Position numbers and translations under genes: made by a program. Positions 34,895 through 43,807 of a stretch of DNA of 64,000 bases are shown here, in pieces (the stretch's first letter is position 1; every line of letters begins with the position of its first letter). Location of the stretch: the NCBI GenBank assembly GCA_041690635.1, contig JAWLGZ010000005.1, forward strand, positions 248,001 through 312,000, written 5' to 3'. The notes beneath the pieces are model-generated. The model was given only the letters and a program-made list of their open reading frames with translations. It was not told the origin of the DNA and searched no databases. This DNA is from JAWLGZ01 sp041690635 (lineage in GTDB: Bacteria; Pseudomonadota; Gammaproteobacteria; Thiohalomonadales; Thiohalomonadaceae).

Positions 34895-36727
34895 ATGGAC
34901 GACCCCGCCCGCATACTCCGCGCCATCTTCGGCTATGAACACTTCCGCCCGCCCCAGGACGCGGTGATCGACCACCTGGTGGCCGGGGGCGACGCCCTGG
35001 TGCTGATGCCCACCGGCGGCGGCAAGTCGCTCTGCTATCAGGTGCCGGCACTGGCCCGCCCCGGTGTCGGTGTGGTGGTCTCACCGCTCATCGCCCTGAT
35101 GCAGGATCAGGTGGCGGCGCTACGCCAGCTCGGGGTTCGGGCCGCGTTCCTCAACTCCACGCTGAGCGGAGCCGAGGCGCGGGAGGTGGAGAACGCCCTG
35201 CGTAAGGGGGCGCTCGACCTCCTCTACGTCGCGCCGGAACGGCTGCTCACGGCACGTTTTCTGGCACTGCTCGACGCCGCGCCGCTGGCCCTGTTCGCCA
35301 TCGACGAAGCGCACTGCGTCTCCCAGTGGGGCCACGATTTCCGGCCCGAGTACATCCAGCTCTCGGTGCTGGCGGAGCGCTATCCACAGGTGCCGCGCAT
35401 TGCGCTGACCGCCACCGCCGACGCCTTGACCCGCGAGGAGATTGCCGAACGGCTGCATCTGACCCGGGCACGCCGGTTTGTCAGCAGCTTCGACCGGCCC
35501 AACATCCGCTATCGCCTGGCCCAGCGACAGAGTCCGCGCGAACAGTTGCTGCGCTTCATCCGAGAGGAGCATCCTGGGGAGTCGGGCATCGTCTACTGCA
35601 TGACCCGCAAAAGGGTCGAGGCCACTGCCGAGTGGCTGGCGGGGAAGGGCATCGATGCCCTGCCGTACCATGCCGGACTGGATGCGGCGACCCGGCAGAC
35701 GCACCAGGAGCAGTTCCGTACCCGGGAGGGGGTGGTGATGGTTGCCACCATCGCCTTCGGCATGGGGATCGACAAGCCGGACGTGCGGTTCGTCGCCCAT
35801 CTGAATCTGCCGAAGAGTGTCGAGGCCTACTATCAGGAGACCGGGCGCGCCGGCCGCGACGGACTGCCGGCGGATGCCTGGATGGCCTATGGCCTGCAGG
35901 ATGTGATCGAACTGCGGCAGATGATGGCCTCCTCGGAGGCGGACGAGGCCCACAAGCGGATCGAGCACCACAAGCTGGAGGCGATGCTCGGGCTGTGCGA
36001 GATCACCACCTGCCGGCGGCAGGCGCTGCTCGCCTATTTCGGCGAAATGCGGGCGGAGCCGTGCGGCAACTGCGATACCTGTTTGGAGCCGCCGGAGACC
36101 TGGGACGCCACCACCGCCGCCCAAAAGGCGCTCTCCTGTGTGCACCGTACCGGCCAGCGGTTCGGTGTCACCTATCTGGTCGACGTGCTGCTCGGCAAGG
36201 AGGATGAACGCATCCGCCGCTTCGGCCATGAGCGGCTGAGTACCTTCGGAATCGGCACCGAACACTCGGCGGCCGAGTGGCGCGGCATCTTCCGTCAGCT
36301 CATCGCCCGCGGCCTGCTGGCCGTGGATGTGGGTGGCCACGGCAGTGTACTGCTGACCGAACGCTGCCGGCCGGTGTTGCGGGGGGAGGAGCGCCTGCTG
36401 CTTCGGCGCGAACAGCAGGCGCCGCAAAGGGCACGCCGTGCGCGGGCGGAGAGGCACGTCTTTACGGATGAGGCCGATCGCGCCCTGTGGGAGGCGCTGC
36501 GTGCGCTACGCCGCAGGCTGGCGGAGGAGCAGGAGGTGCCGCCCTATGTGGTGTTCCACGATGCCACCTTGCGGGAGATGGTGGAGTCCCGCCCCACCTC
36601 ACTGGGCGAACTGGCGGCGATCGGCGGTGTCGGTGAACGCAAGCTGGCCGCCTACGGCGCCGCTTTCATCAATGCCATTCGCGAGCACGAGACGGGGCGG
36701 TGGTTTGCGCAGGAGAGTGGGAACTAG
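34895..36727 (+). CDS. recQ: ATP-dependent DNA helicase RecQ
   Basis: 610 residues from ATG 34895. Superfamily 2 motifs: Walker A MPTGGGKSLCYQVPA (38-52), DEAH box FAIDEAHCVSQWGHDFRPEY, motif VI QETGRAGRDGLP. The RecQ zinc site (C-x16-C-x2-C-x2-C style: CRRQALLAYF then PCGNCDTC), RQC winged helix and a C-terminal HRDC (DEADRALWEALRALRRRLAE) complete the family layout. It unwinds DNA in recombination and fork repair. Its stop codon lies in a 20-base motif matching the end of the element at 42556. Confidence 0.96.
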   Translation: MDDPARILRAIFGYEHFRPPQDAVIDHLVAGGDALVLMPTGGGKSLCYQVPALARPGVGVVVSPLIALMQDQVAALRQLGVRAAFLNSTLSGAEAREVENALRKGALDLLYVAPERLLTARFLALLDAAPLALFAIDEAHCVSQWGHDFRPEYIQLSVLAERYPQVPRIALTATADALTREEIAERLHLTRARRFVSSFDRPNIRYRLAQRQSPREQLLRFIREEHPGESGIVYCMTRKRVEATAEWLAGKGIDALPYHAGLDAATRQTHQEQFRTREGVVMVATIAFGMGIDKPDVRFVAHLNLPKSVEAYYQETGRAGRDGLPADAWMAYGLQDVIELRQMMASSEADEAHKRIEHHKLEAMLGLCEITTCRRQALLAYFGEMRAEPCGNCDTCLEPPETWDATTAAQKALSCVHRTGQRFGVTYLVDVLLGKEDERIRRFGHERLSTFGIGTEHSAAEWRGIFRQLIARGLLAVDVGGHGSVLLTERCRPVLRGEERLLLRREQQAPQRARRARAERHVFTDEADRALWEALRALRRRLAEEQEVPPYVVFHDATLREMVESRPTSLGELAAIGGVGERKLAAYGAAFINAIREHETGRWFAQESGN

Positions 36728-36745
36728 AGTGCAACAGTACACTAG
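36726..36745. repeat. Solo terminal inverted repeat related to the 42556 element
   Basis: AGAGTGCAACAGTACACTAG matches the reverse complement of the left end of the element at 42556 in 19 of 20 positions. It lies exactly between recQ and the convergent gene and supplies part or all of both TAG stop codons (36725-36727 and 36744-36742). No second end is seen nearby. Confidence 0.6.
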
Positions 36746-37050
36746 CCGCGGCGCCGGTTGCGGAGTGCCTGCAACTGCAGGTAGTCCTGCAGATCGGAGA
36801 GGAAGAAGTAGCGGTTCTCGTCGTAGTCGAAGTGGGCGCGGGTCTCCGGCTCACCGCGGTGCCAGCGCTGCGCCACCTCACGGAAGGTCACCGGGAGCGT
36901 GGCGTTGAACGGGGAGGATTGGACCAGCATGCCGGCCACCCGTCCGAACAGCAGTTCCAGCCGGTTGCCGTGCGGACCCTCGATGGTCGGCAGGATATCG
37001 CGGTAGAGGGCGAACAGCCTCAGGTAGTCGTCCAGGTCAGGACCGGTCAT
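36742..37050 (-). CDS. Conserved hypothetical protein, acidic N-terminus
   Basis: 102 residues with a GGAG ribosome site before ATG 37050. The sequence LDDYLRLFALYRDILPTIEG with later FDYDENRYFFLSDLQDYLQL looks like a real folded helical protein with normal codon use. No family is recognised. It converges on recQ, ending inside the shared 20-base repeat. Confidence 0.6.
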   Translation of the reverse strand: MTGPDLDDYLRLFALYRDILPTIEGPHGNRLELLFGRVAGMLVQSSPFNATLPVTFREVAQRWHRGEPETRAHFDYDENRYFFLSDLQDYLQLQALRNRRRG

Positions 37051-37607
37051 GGGGTGCTCCGCTTGCCGACCCTCATGTTAACGCCTCCCTCGCGGTCATA
37101 AAACGATTTGGTACTGGCCCGGGGCCGGCGTGGATGTTCCTCCCGAGTGGAGGGGCCCCTGCCGGAATCCGAATCACCCCGAGCGACCTCCCTGGCGGTC
37201 ATTCCTGACCAATTTTGTCGGGCTAAACTCAGGGCATGGACGCCATCGAAGTCGACAGGGAAGTCGGCCCCGGCGGGGGAACAATGCAGGTCCCGTTTCA
37301 GTCCGACGAACGGAGGCTGGAACGGTTACGGCGGCAGCGGGCGATCGAACCGGACAGGCTGCGTGTTCGGGAGGAGTGGGTCTTTCGCCTGCTGGCGCGG
37401 GCGGGGGAGGGCGGGACCTACTGAAGCGTTGGTGTCTGCCGCCGGACGGGTAGTTGGTCTACATGGCTCTTCCAGGTGAACATGTCCACAATGTGTCCTG
37501 ATTTGCGCTTGCATTCGTGCGTGGGCATGTGAAGATTTGTATTCCGCTTCGGCCCACCGCTTGCTGCTGCGACTGTATCCTCATAAATCGTCCTGGAATA
37601 AACCGAA
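37051..37607. other. 557-base region without a confident gene
   Basis: One plus-strand frame at 37236-37424 could encode 62 residues (starts MDAIEVDREVGPGGGTMQV, then basic ERRLERLRRQRA). It has no clear ribosome site and is not recognised. AGGGGCCCCT near 37153 is palindromic. The leader of the PilU-like gene fills the end. Nothing else is supported. Confidence 0.4.
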
Positions 37608-38732
37608 ATGAGCCAACTCAAGCCTTACCTGGAGCAGTTGCGCGGTCTGGATGGCTCCGACCTCTTCTTCAGCGCCGACGCACCGGTCCACGTCAAGGTT
37701 GAAGGCCGCCTCCGACCCCTTGCGGAACGGGTACTCTCCGCAACGGAGGTGGATGCGCTCGCCCGTTCGATCATGTCTTCGGAGCAGATCGCAGGGTTTG
37801 CCCGGCGCCCGGAGCTGAACCTCGGCCTGTCGCTGGAGGGCGGCGGGCGCTTTCGGGTCAACATCTACCGGCAGCGCGGCTCCATGGCCATGGTGGTGCG
37901 GTATCTGAGGGATGTGATTCCGAGTCTCGAGTCGCTCAACCTGCCACTGCTGCTCCAGGAACTGATTATGAAGCCGCGCGGCCTGTTGCTGGTGGTCGGC
38001 GGTACCGGCAGCGGCAAGTCGACCGCACTCGCCTCGATGATCGACTACCGCAACCAGCACTCGGCGGGGCACATCCTCTGCATCGAGGACCCGATCGAGT
38101 ACCTCCACCGCCACAAACGCTCCCTGGTGGACCAGCGCGAGGTGGGGATCGATACGCTCTCCTACGAGGACGCCCTGAAGAACGCCATGCGCGAGGCGCC
38201 GGACGTCATCATGATCGGCGAGATACGCGACAAGGCGACGATGCAGAATGCGTTGGCCTACGCGGAGACCGGGCACCTGTGCATCTCCACGCTGCACGCC
38301 AACAATGTCAACCAGGCCCTGGAGCGGATCATCACCTTTTTCCCCCACGAGCAGCATGACCAGCTCTACATGGATCTGTCGCTCAACCTGCGCGCCTGCG
38401 TTTCGTTGCGGCTGGTGCCGGGGGTGGACGGCCTGCGGGTGCCGGCGGTGGAGATCATGATCAACAGCCCGCTGGTATCCGATCTGATCCGCAAGGGGGA
38501 TATCGCCATGATCCGCGAGGTGATCGAGCGTGACGACAACAGCGGCTCGCAATCCTTCGATGAGGCGCTCTATGCGCTCTACCGGGCCGGGCGTATCACC
38601 CATGCGGAGGCGATGCGTCACGCCGAATCGGTCACCAATCTCCGGCTGCGGATTCAGCTGGAAGAGGCCGGCCTGAAGGAGGGGCTCAGCGACCGGCTGA
38701 ACGATCTCACCTTCGAGGGGGACGACGACTGA
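37608..38732 (+). CDS. pilU: Type IV pilus retraction ATPase, PilU-like
   Basis: 374 residues; hexameric secretion-type ATPase. Walker A GGTGSGKSTA at 131-140, Asp box CIEDPIEYLH, Walker B DVIMIGEIRDK and His box GHLCISTLHANN are all intact. The C-terminal region NSGSQSFDEALYALYRAGRITH is closer to PilU than PilT. PilU works with PilT to retract type IV pili during twitching motility. No pilT partner is adjacent, so a PilT-like role cannot be excluded. Confidence 0.85.
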   Translation: MSQLKPYLEQLRGLDGSDLFFSADAPVHVKVEGRLRPLAERVLSATEVDALARSIMSSEQIAGFARRPELNLGLSLEGGGRFRVNIYRQRGSMAMVVRYLRDVIPSLESLNLPLLLQELIMKPRGLLLVVGGTGSGKSTALASMIDYRNQHSAGHILCIEDPIEYLHRHKRSLVDQREVGIDTLSYEDALKNAMREAPDVIMIGEIRDKATMQNALAYAETGHLCISTLHANNVNQALERIITFFPHEQHDQLYMDLSLNLRACVSLRLVPGVDGLRVPAVEIMINSPLVSDLIRKGDIAMIREVIERDDNSGSQSFDEALYALYRAGRITHAEAMRHAESVTNLRLRIQLEEAGLKEGLSDRLNDLTFEGDDD

Positions 38733-38749
38733 CCCGGCACCGGTTCGTT

Positions 38750-39481
38750 CTACCTGGCAATCAGCGCTCCGCCGCTCCCCAGCAGGACCAGTGCGATGAA
38801 CCGCACGAAGGTCTCGCGGCTGAGGGTGACGTGCACGTGGCCGCCCAGCCACAGGCCCGCTGCCAGGAACGGCAATCCCATCAGCACGAGCAGGACGCTT
38901 TCGCTGCCATAAAGGCCGGAGGCGCCGAAGCCCAGAATACGCATGCCGCCATCAAGGACGAAAATGGTGGCGATGGTGCCGCGAAAGGCGCTCTTCCCCA
39001 ACTCCCGTAGTCCGAGATAGATCACCGTGAACGGTCCGCCGGTGCCGAACAGGGTGCCGATGAGCCCGGCCAGGGTCCCGAGCGGGGCGGCCCACCAGCG
39101 CGAGCCCCGCAGCGGGGGCAGGGGCAGCAGCGACCAGATCGCATAGGCGATGACGAAGGCACCGAGAGCGGTGGTGAGCAGCCCCGGCTCCAGGTGGTTG
39201 AGGGCGTAGAGTGCGGTGACGATGCCGGCCAGGGTAAACGGAATCAGCGGCCACAGTTCGCGCCACTGGATGTGGTGAAAGTTGCGGGCCCCGTGACTGA
39301 GGGAGGCCAGATAGTCCAGCAGTACGATCACCGGCACGACGAACGGCACCGGCAGCATCAGGGCCAGGAGCGGCACCGCCACCAATGCCGAGCCGAAGCC
39401 GGCGATGCCGCGCACGAAATAGGCGGCAAAGAGGATCGCGGCACAGGCGGCGAGTTGGACAGAGGTAAGGGATTCGAGCAT
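38750..39481 (-). CDS. TauE/SafE-family sulfite or anion exporter
   Basis: 243 residues, eight or so transmembrane helices arranged as two repeats, each starting with the family pattern FVRGIAGFGSALVAVPLLAL and LIGTLFGTGGPFTVIYL. Family members export sulfite or sulfoacetate or take up organosulfonates. In a lineage with sulfur genes, sulfite export is plausible, but there is no direct context: neighbours are a convergent PilU-like gene and a hypothetical. Confidence 0.85.
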   Translation of the reverse strand: MLESLTSVQLAACAAILFAAYFVRGIAGFGSALVAVPLLALMLPVPFVVPVIVLLDYLASLSHGARNFHHIQWRELWPLIPFTLAGIVTALYALNHLEPGLLTTALGAFVIAYAIWSLLPLPPLRGSRWWAAPLGTLAGLIGTLFGTGGPFTVIYLGLRELGKSAFRGTIATIFVLDGGMRILGFGASGLYGSESVLLVLMGLPFLAAGLWLGGHVHVTLSRETFVRFIALVLLGSGGALIAR

Positions 39482-39559
39482 CGGCAGGTAGGCAAAAGCG
39501 GCGAAAGGTACGCCGTGCCGCCACCACCGTCAACCGGCCCGTCCGGACAACAGCCGTTC

Positions 39560-39631
39560 ACCACAAAGACACAGAGGACACAGGGAACAAACCTTGAATC
39601 GTCTCTCGGTCTCCTCTGTGCCGCTGTGGTG
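39560..39631. repeat. Imperfect palindromic intergenic repeat (copy 1)
   Basis: ACCACAAAGACACAGAGGA at about 39560 pairs with TCCTCTGTGCCGCTGTGGT at about 39612-39630 (16 of 19). It belongs to the widespread type of CACAGAGG-rich dispersed repeats in proteobacterial genomes. A longer relative is at 49904. Confidence 0.65.
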
Positions 39632-39643
39632 CGACTCCCTGAG

Positions 39644-40348
39644 TTACCTCTTCTGAAGGAACTCGGCGAACAGCGGTTCCAGCGGGGCGACCGCCTCGTG
39701 GATGTCGTCGGGAAAGGCGCGGGCGAGCATGTCCAGCAGGATGATCGCGTTGACCGGGGCATCTTTTTGCTCGGCGTGGCGCAGGCGGGCCACCATCCCC
39801 TGATTGACCGCCTGGATGTTGCGGTAGATGGTGATCAGTCCGCTCAACTCCCAGTCGGCCGAATCGCCCCGGTGGCACCGGAAATACTGCGCCATCAGGT
39901 AGCTCGACACCGCACGAAACAGTGTCTCCTCCTCGCTGGCGAGCGGCAGGTGAAAGCGGGCCATGGGCCGGAAGAAGGCGGTGTGCGGACAGGCGCTGGA
40001 ACCGATGGTGAGGCCGAACAGGGCGCTCAGCGCCCGCTGCAGCGTGGTGTTGGCAGAGATGCTTCGCTGCAACGTCTCCACCTCCAGCGCCACCGGTCGG
40101 AAGGAGTCGAACCGGCAGAAGCGGTCGATCAGCAGTGCCAGATCCCCCGCCACCGGGCAGTGGGGGTGCTCCGCCGGGTCCAGTGGGCAGTGGGCGCAGC
40201 GCTGGAAATCCAGACGGCTCCAGGCCGGGAGCGTCCCGGGCGGGGGGAGATCCCGGTGCGGGGGGGTGAGGTCGACGGTGTGCTCGACACGCTCGTCACC
40301 GAAGTCGAAGCGGTAGATGACCCTGTTCACATCCATCGGCAGTTTCAT
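39644..40348 (-). CDS. Conserved hypothetical protein with Cys cluster
   Basis: 234 residues. The N-terminal half has RCAHCPLDPAEHPHCPVAGD, a possible metal-binding CxxC...C cluster. The rest is helical (LVETLQ-like, then LRHAEQKDAPVNAIILLDML). No known family is named with confidence. ATG 40348 overlaps the mtfA stop by 4 bases, so it is coupled to mtfA. It could be a cytoplasmic redox or metal-associated protein; this is inference. Confidence 0.75.
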   Translation of the reverse strand: MKLPMDVNRVIYRFDFGDERVEHTVDLTPPHRDLPPPGTLPAWSRLDFQRCAHCPLDPAEHPHCPVAGDLALLIDRFCRFDSFRPVALEVETLQRSISANTTLQRALSALFGLTIGSSACPHTAFFRPMARFHLPLASEEETLFRAVSSYLMAQYFRCHRGDSADWELSGLITIYRNIQAVNQGMVARLRHAEQKDAPVNAIILLDMLARAFPDDIHEAVAPLEPLFAEFLQKR

Positions 40349-41127
40349 TCCCGATTAGACAGGGAGAGCGGGCCCCGGTTGGCCGGGTCCTGGCGATAAA
40401 ACTGCGTGAGCTGCCCGTAGACCGCAGGGTACGACTCCCGTAGCCCCTGCGGCAGTTCGAAGAACGCCTCAGTGGCGACGGCAAAGAACTCGGCCGGCGA
40501 TTCGGCGGCATAGGGGTCGAGAAACGGTTCCCGGCCCGCATCCAGCTCCCCGTTGTGGGCGTCCCAGGCGGCGGTAAATGCCTCCGACCACGCCGCCAGT
40601 GACATCCCCCGGTGCAGCGGGGGCAGGCCGTCGGCGCCGCCGTTCAGCCCGTCCAGCTTGTGGGCCATCTCATGCAGGATGACGTTGTAGCCGTCCGGCT
40701 CCACCCCGGCTTCCACGTCGGACCAGGCCAGGACCAGCGGACCGCGTTCCCACGCCTCGCCGGTGCGCGCCTCGTGTATCCGGTGGACCACACCCGCCTC
40801 GTCCACCTCCTCGTGGTCGACCACGAACTCGTCCGGATAGACGATCACCGAGACCCAGCCGTCGAACCAGTCGGGGCCCAGGTTCAACAGCGGCAGAGAG
40901 GCTTGGAGGGCGATCGCTCGCCGCATCAGCGGGGTGAGGATCAATCCCGCCGCACCCTCCAGGGATTTTTCGTGAAGGAACAGCGTCGCCAGCTCGCGTA
41001 GCCGGGTGGCCTCGTCCTCGGAAAGCGGCGCGAGCAGCGGCAGCCGCCCCCAGACGCCGGCCCAGGCCGATGCCGAGGTGTCGCTGCGGGCCAGCAGGCG
41101 CCGTCGTCTCCACTCCCGAAAGAACAT
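40345..41127 (-). CDS. mtfA: MtfA-type zinc aminopeptidase
   Basis: 260 residues, M90 gluzincin-like. The zinc motif is HEMAHKLDGLNG (H152-E-x-x-H156) with the third ligand likely in ESPAEFFAVATEAFFE. The N-terminal FFREWRRRRLL and helical ELATLFLHEKSLEGA match MtfA. In E. coli it binds and inactivates the Mlc repressor and cleaves peptides. It is upstream of and translationally coupled to the Cys-cluster hypothetical. Confidence 0.9.
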   Translation of the reverse strand: MFFREWRRRRLLARSDTSASAWAGVWGRLPLLAPLSEDEATRLRELATLFLHEKSLEGAAGLILTPLMRRAIALQASLPLLNLGPDWFDGWVSVIVYPDEFVVDHEEVDEAGVVHRIHEARTGEAWERGPLVLAWSDVEAGVEPDGYNVILHEMAHKLDGLNGGADGLPPLHRGMSLAAWSEAFTAAWDAHNGELDAGREPFLDPYAAESPAEFFAVATEAFFELPQGLRESYPAVYGQLTQFYRQDPANRGPLSLSNRE

Positions 41128-41223
41128 CGGCTATTAGTGACTCATCCGCCGCCCGGTCGCAAGCGGGACCGTAATGTGGCGAGCCGGATCCGGGCGGCCG
41201 CGAGGGCCGCCCGGCGGCGGGGA

Positions 41224-42033
41224 TTACTTCGCGGCCAGCGCCGTCTTGCGGTTGAATATCTCGTCGAAAAACAGCTGGAGGTAGGCCCAGGAGCGTTGGT
41301 CCGCCCTGGCGTTGTATTCGAGGTTGTCGATGCCGAAATCCCCTGCGTTGGGGTTGGTGAAGCTGTGCTTGGTACCACCGAAGGTGGTCAGCTGCCAATC
41401 GGCGCCGGCCATGGTCAGCGCCTCTTCGAACTGCTGCACCCGCTCCGCCGGCACGAAACCGTCATCGGCACCGTGGAAGGCGGCGATTGCGGCACGGATG
41501 TTCGGCATTTGCTCCGTGGTCGGCGTCGGCAGCGAGCCGTGGAAACTGGCTACCCCCTTCAGGCCGGCGCCCGCATAGGCCATCTGCATCACGGTGGCGC
41601 CGCCGAAGCAGTAACCGATTGCCGCCACCTGCTCCGGATCCACCATCTCCTGCTGGCGCAGTACCTCCAGGCCGAGCAGCGCGCGTTGCTGCCACTGCTC
41701 CACATTGGCGGTGATCTGTTTCATCCACTCACCGGCCTCATTGCCGTGCTCGGTCACCTTGCCGTCGCCGTACATGTCGACCGCGAAGGCGGCGTATCCC
41801 AGTTCGGCGAGCATCCGGGCACGCTGGCGGGCGTAGTCGTTCAGGCCCCACCATTCGTGGACCACGAGCACGCCGGGTCGGTGCCCCTGGATGGCGTCAT
41901 CCCACGCCAGGTAGCCGGTCAGCTTGGTGCCGTCATGGTTGTACTCGATGGTTTTTGTCCGCACCTCGGCGGCCGCCGGTGCGGCCAGCCCGAGGAGAAG
42001 GAAGAGGGACAACAGGTAACGCAGTGCCTTCAT
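41224..42033 (-). CDS. Dienelactone hydrolase-family protein, exported
   Basis: 269 residues with a Sec signal peptide MKALRYLLSLFLLLGLAA ending AAA at about 22. The alpha/beta hydrolase core has LVVHEWWGLNDYARQRARML, the nucleophile elbow GYCFGG (C142), acid FHGADDGFVP (D190/191) and base TKHSF (H223), the Cys-Asp-His triad of dienelactone hydrolases. It acts in the periplasm or outside. The true ester or lactone substrate is unknown. Confidence 0.9.
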   Translation of the reverse strand: MKALRYLLSLFLLLGLAAPAAAEVRTKTIEYNHDGTKLTGYLAWDDAIQGHRPGVLVVHEWWGLNDYARQRARMLAELGYAAFAVDMYGDGKVTEHGNEAGEWMKQITANVEQWQQRALLGLEVLRQQEMVDPEQVAAIGYCFGGATVMQMAYAGAGLKGVASFHGSLPTPTTEQMPNIRAAIAAFHGADDGFVPAERVQQFEEALTMAGADWQLTTFGGTKHSFTNPNAGDFGIDNLEYNARADQRSWAYLQLFFDEIFNRKTALAAK

Positions 42034-42221
42034 GAAACTCTCCTGATTATTATTCGCGCTATTGCAGAAACTATAGGTGTTTCACGCCCCGTCACGTCCG
42101 GTGCGCAAGTGCGCCATGCCACCGGCGTGATGTTGCGGGAGAAGGATCGCACGGAATGGAGCTCGTGCGAATTGGCAATAAAAGGGGGAGTACCGGCCGC
42201 CGTGGCGACCGGCGGTGGGGT

Positions 42222-42434
42222 TCAGGCGTGGACCGGGCGGTTGGTTCGCGAGGCCTTGCGCAACTGGGGGGCGAGCAGGGCGAGAGCCACGGCACTCGCC
42301 GCCAGGAGTGTTCCGTTGGTGGCGGACGAGGCGCCTCCGATCGATAACGACAGCACTCCGAGGGTTATCAGGGTCATGGCGCCCACGAGCGCCGAAAGTG
42401 AACATCCTTCTACAAGCTTCTTCTTGGTTATCAT
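42222..42434 (-). CDS. Small two-helix membrane protein, hypothetical
   Basis: 70 residues from ATG 42434 with GGGGG ribosome site. Two transmembrane helices (SALVGAMTLITLGVLSLSI and ATNGTLLAASAVALALLA) join a basic start and tail. Longer starts run into the neighbouring repeat and look artificial. Not recognised; coding status is moderate. Confidence 0.5.
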   Translation of the reverse strand: MITKKKLVEGCSLSALVGAMTLITLGVLSLSIGGASSATNGTLLAASAVALALLAPQLRKASRTNRPVHA

Positions 42435-42555
42435 CGGCATACCCCCTGCCCGGCACCGACGGACAGTGATCCGACGGGTAGGGCGCTTCGTTGGTGGATG
42501 GCATACCGAAAGGGGGGTACAACCGACGCTGGTGTCGATCGGCAACCCCGCTGCC

Positions 42556-42825
42556 CTAGTGTACTGTTTCACTCTTGGTGGCACTTTCAGCGAGTCGCTG
42601 GCCGGTCAGCTGCAAGGCGCGCTTGTGCAGGAATGGCAGGCCCCTTTCAAGCAAGCGCAACGCGGCAGATGGCCGGCCAGCGGCTCGCCCGAAGGGAGCC
42701 CCCCAAAAGCGCCAATGCCGCGTTGCAGTCCTTGCCAAGGGCTTGCCATTGCCTGCGGACTGCGCCTTGCCTTGGCGCTTTTGGGGGGCTCTGAAAGTAC
42801 CACCAAGAGCGAAACAGTACACCAG
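42556..42825. mobile_element. MITE-like non-autonomous element with nested inverted repeats
   Basis: 32-base terminal inverted repeats at 42559-42590 and 42791-42822 differ in only two positions (left begins GTGTACTGTTTCACTC). The pairing extends weakly to 42556 and 42825. Inside, GAGCCCCCCAAAAGCGCCAA near 42697 is repeated in inverse just before the right end (42770-42792). The interior has no gene. No clear target duplication is seen. A matching solo end is at 36726. Which transposase would move it is unknown. Confidence 0.75.
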
Positions 42826-42931
42826 GAGTCATGCTCCCGTAGGCCGGTGGCTTTGCGCCCTTACCTTTCGGTGAAGTTTGCCTTTCATGGTCAGCCGACA
42901 TATCGTCTCCGACCACACCATTAGATTTAAC

Positions 42932-43216
42932 TTATGGGCGGTCGGCGGTCAATGCAAAAATGCGGTCGTAGCGGATCTTGAGCGCCAGAATGGCCAGCGC
43001 GAGTACCAGTGTGATGGCGTTGGCGGCGATGATGGGGAGCGCCTCGGTGGCGATGCCGTACATCAGCCATAGCAGCAATCCGGAGCTGAACAGAATGAAG
43101 GTGCCGTAGGAGATGTCATCGGCCGATTTGCTCCGCCAGATCTTTACCACCTGGGGGATGAAGGCGAGGGTGGTGAGAGTGCCTGCGGCAAGTCCGAGGA
43201 TGGTGTTGGCGTCCAT
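42932..43216 (-). CDS. SemiSWEET-type sugar transporter
   Basis: 94 residues from ATG 43216. A three-helix MtN3/PQ-loop unit: LAAGTLTTLAFIPQVVKIWR contains the P21-Q22 signature, followed by DDISYGTFILFSSGLLLWLMYG and AANAITLVLALAILAL. SemiSWEETs form dimers that let sugars or related solutes across the inner membrane by facilitated diffusion. The substrate is not predictable. Confidence 0.9.
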   Translation of the reverse strand: MDANTILGLAAGTLTTLAFIPQVVKIWRSKSADDISYGTFILFSSGLLLWLMYGIATEALPIIAANAITLVLALAILALKIRYDRIFALTADRP

Positions 43217-43298
43217 GGAGGCAGAGTTTAACTCCGATTTCCCGCCCGTCAGCCATTCCAAGTGGGAAATTGCGGGCTGGCCCCGGCTGCGGGAACCG

Positions 43299-43604
43299 TC
43301 AATGCACCGTCTGGTCGGGCTCCGTGGCGGGGGGCGCCGCTGCCCCCACAGCCTCCGAATCCCACACCTTGACGGCATTGACGAACATCACCGCAGCCTG
43401 CAGCGGGGTGGCATAGGTGGGTGACTGGAACAGCTTGCCGAAGCGCTGGCCCCGCTCGAAATCACCAAGCTGGCGCGCCTCCCCATGGCTCGCCGGCCGG
43501 AACCGGAAGGCACCGGCAGGTTCTTCGTGCAACTCCACCACGAAGTTGCAGGCGGCGCTCACGAGGTATTCGAGGGCTACAGTATCAGGCAGGGGTTCGG
43601 GCAT
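43299..43604 (-). CDS. Conserved hypothetical protein
   Basis: 101 residues from ATG 43604. The sequence ALEYLVSAACNFVVELHEEP and later YATPLQAAVMFVNAVKVWD looks like a real helical cytoplasmic protein. No motif or family is recognised. It precedes the SemiSWEET gene on the same strand by 82 bases. Longer upstream starts pass through low-complexity sequence and are not preferred. Confidence 0.6.
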   Translation of the reverse strand: MPEPLPDTVALEYLVSAACNFVVELHEEPAGAFRFRPASHGEARQLGDFERGQRFGKLFQSPTYATPLQAAVMFVNAVKVWDSEAVGAAAPPATEPDQTVH

Positions 43605-43807
43605 GCGAGGCGGCCTATTATTGGCACACGGCAGTACACCTCGATGGTATGCCGGGGAGTAGGTCGGAACCGGACCTGCATCACAGCACCACCGGCTTGG
43701 CAAGGCGCGCTCAGGACGGGTCAATACCAGGCCCTGGCGGGTGCCGGAGACGGTGAACGGGAGAGAGAGCATTTTTCAATCCTGCTATCGGCGGCAAAGG
43801 GATGAGC

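Noticed and set aside
37236..37424. Possible 62-residue peptide upstream of pilU-like gene
   Set aside because: No convincing ribosome site or family; kept only as a note in the region entry.
41190..41213. GC-rich hairpin after the dienelactone hydrolase gene
   Set aside because: Strong stem (CGGGCGGCC/GGCCGCCC type) but no T tract on the needed strand, so not called a terminator.
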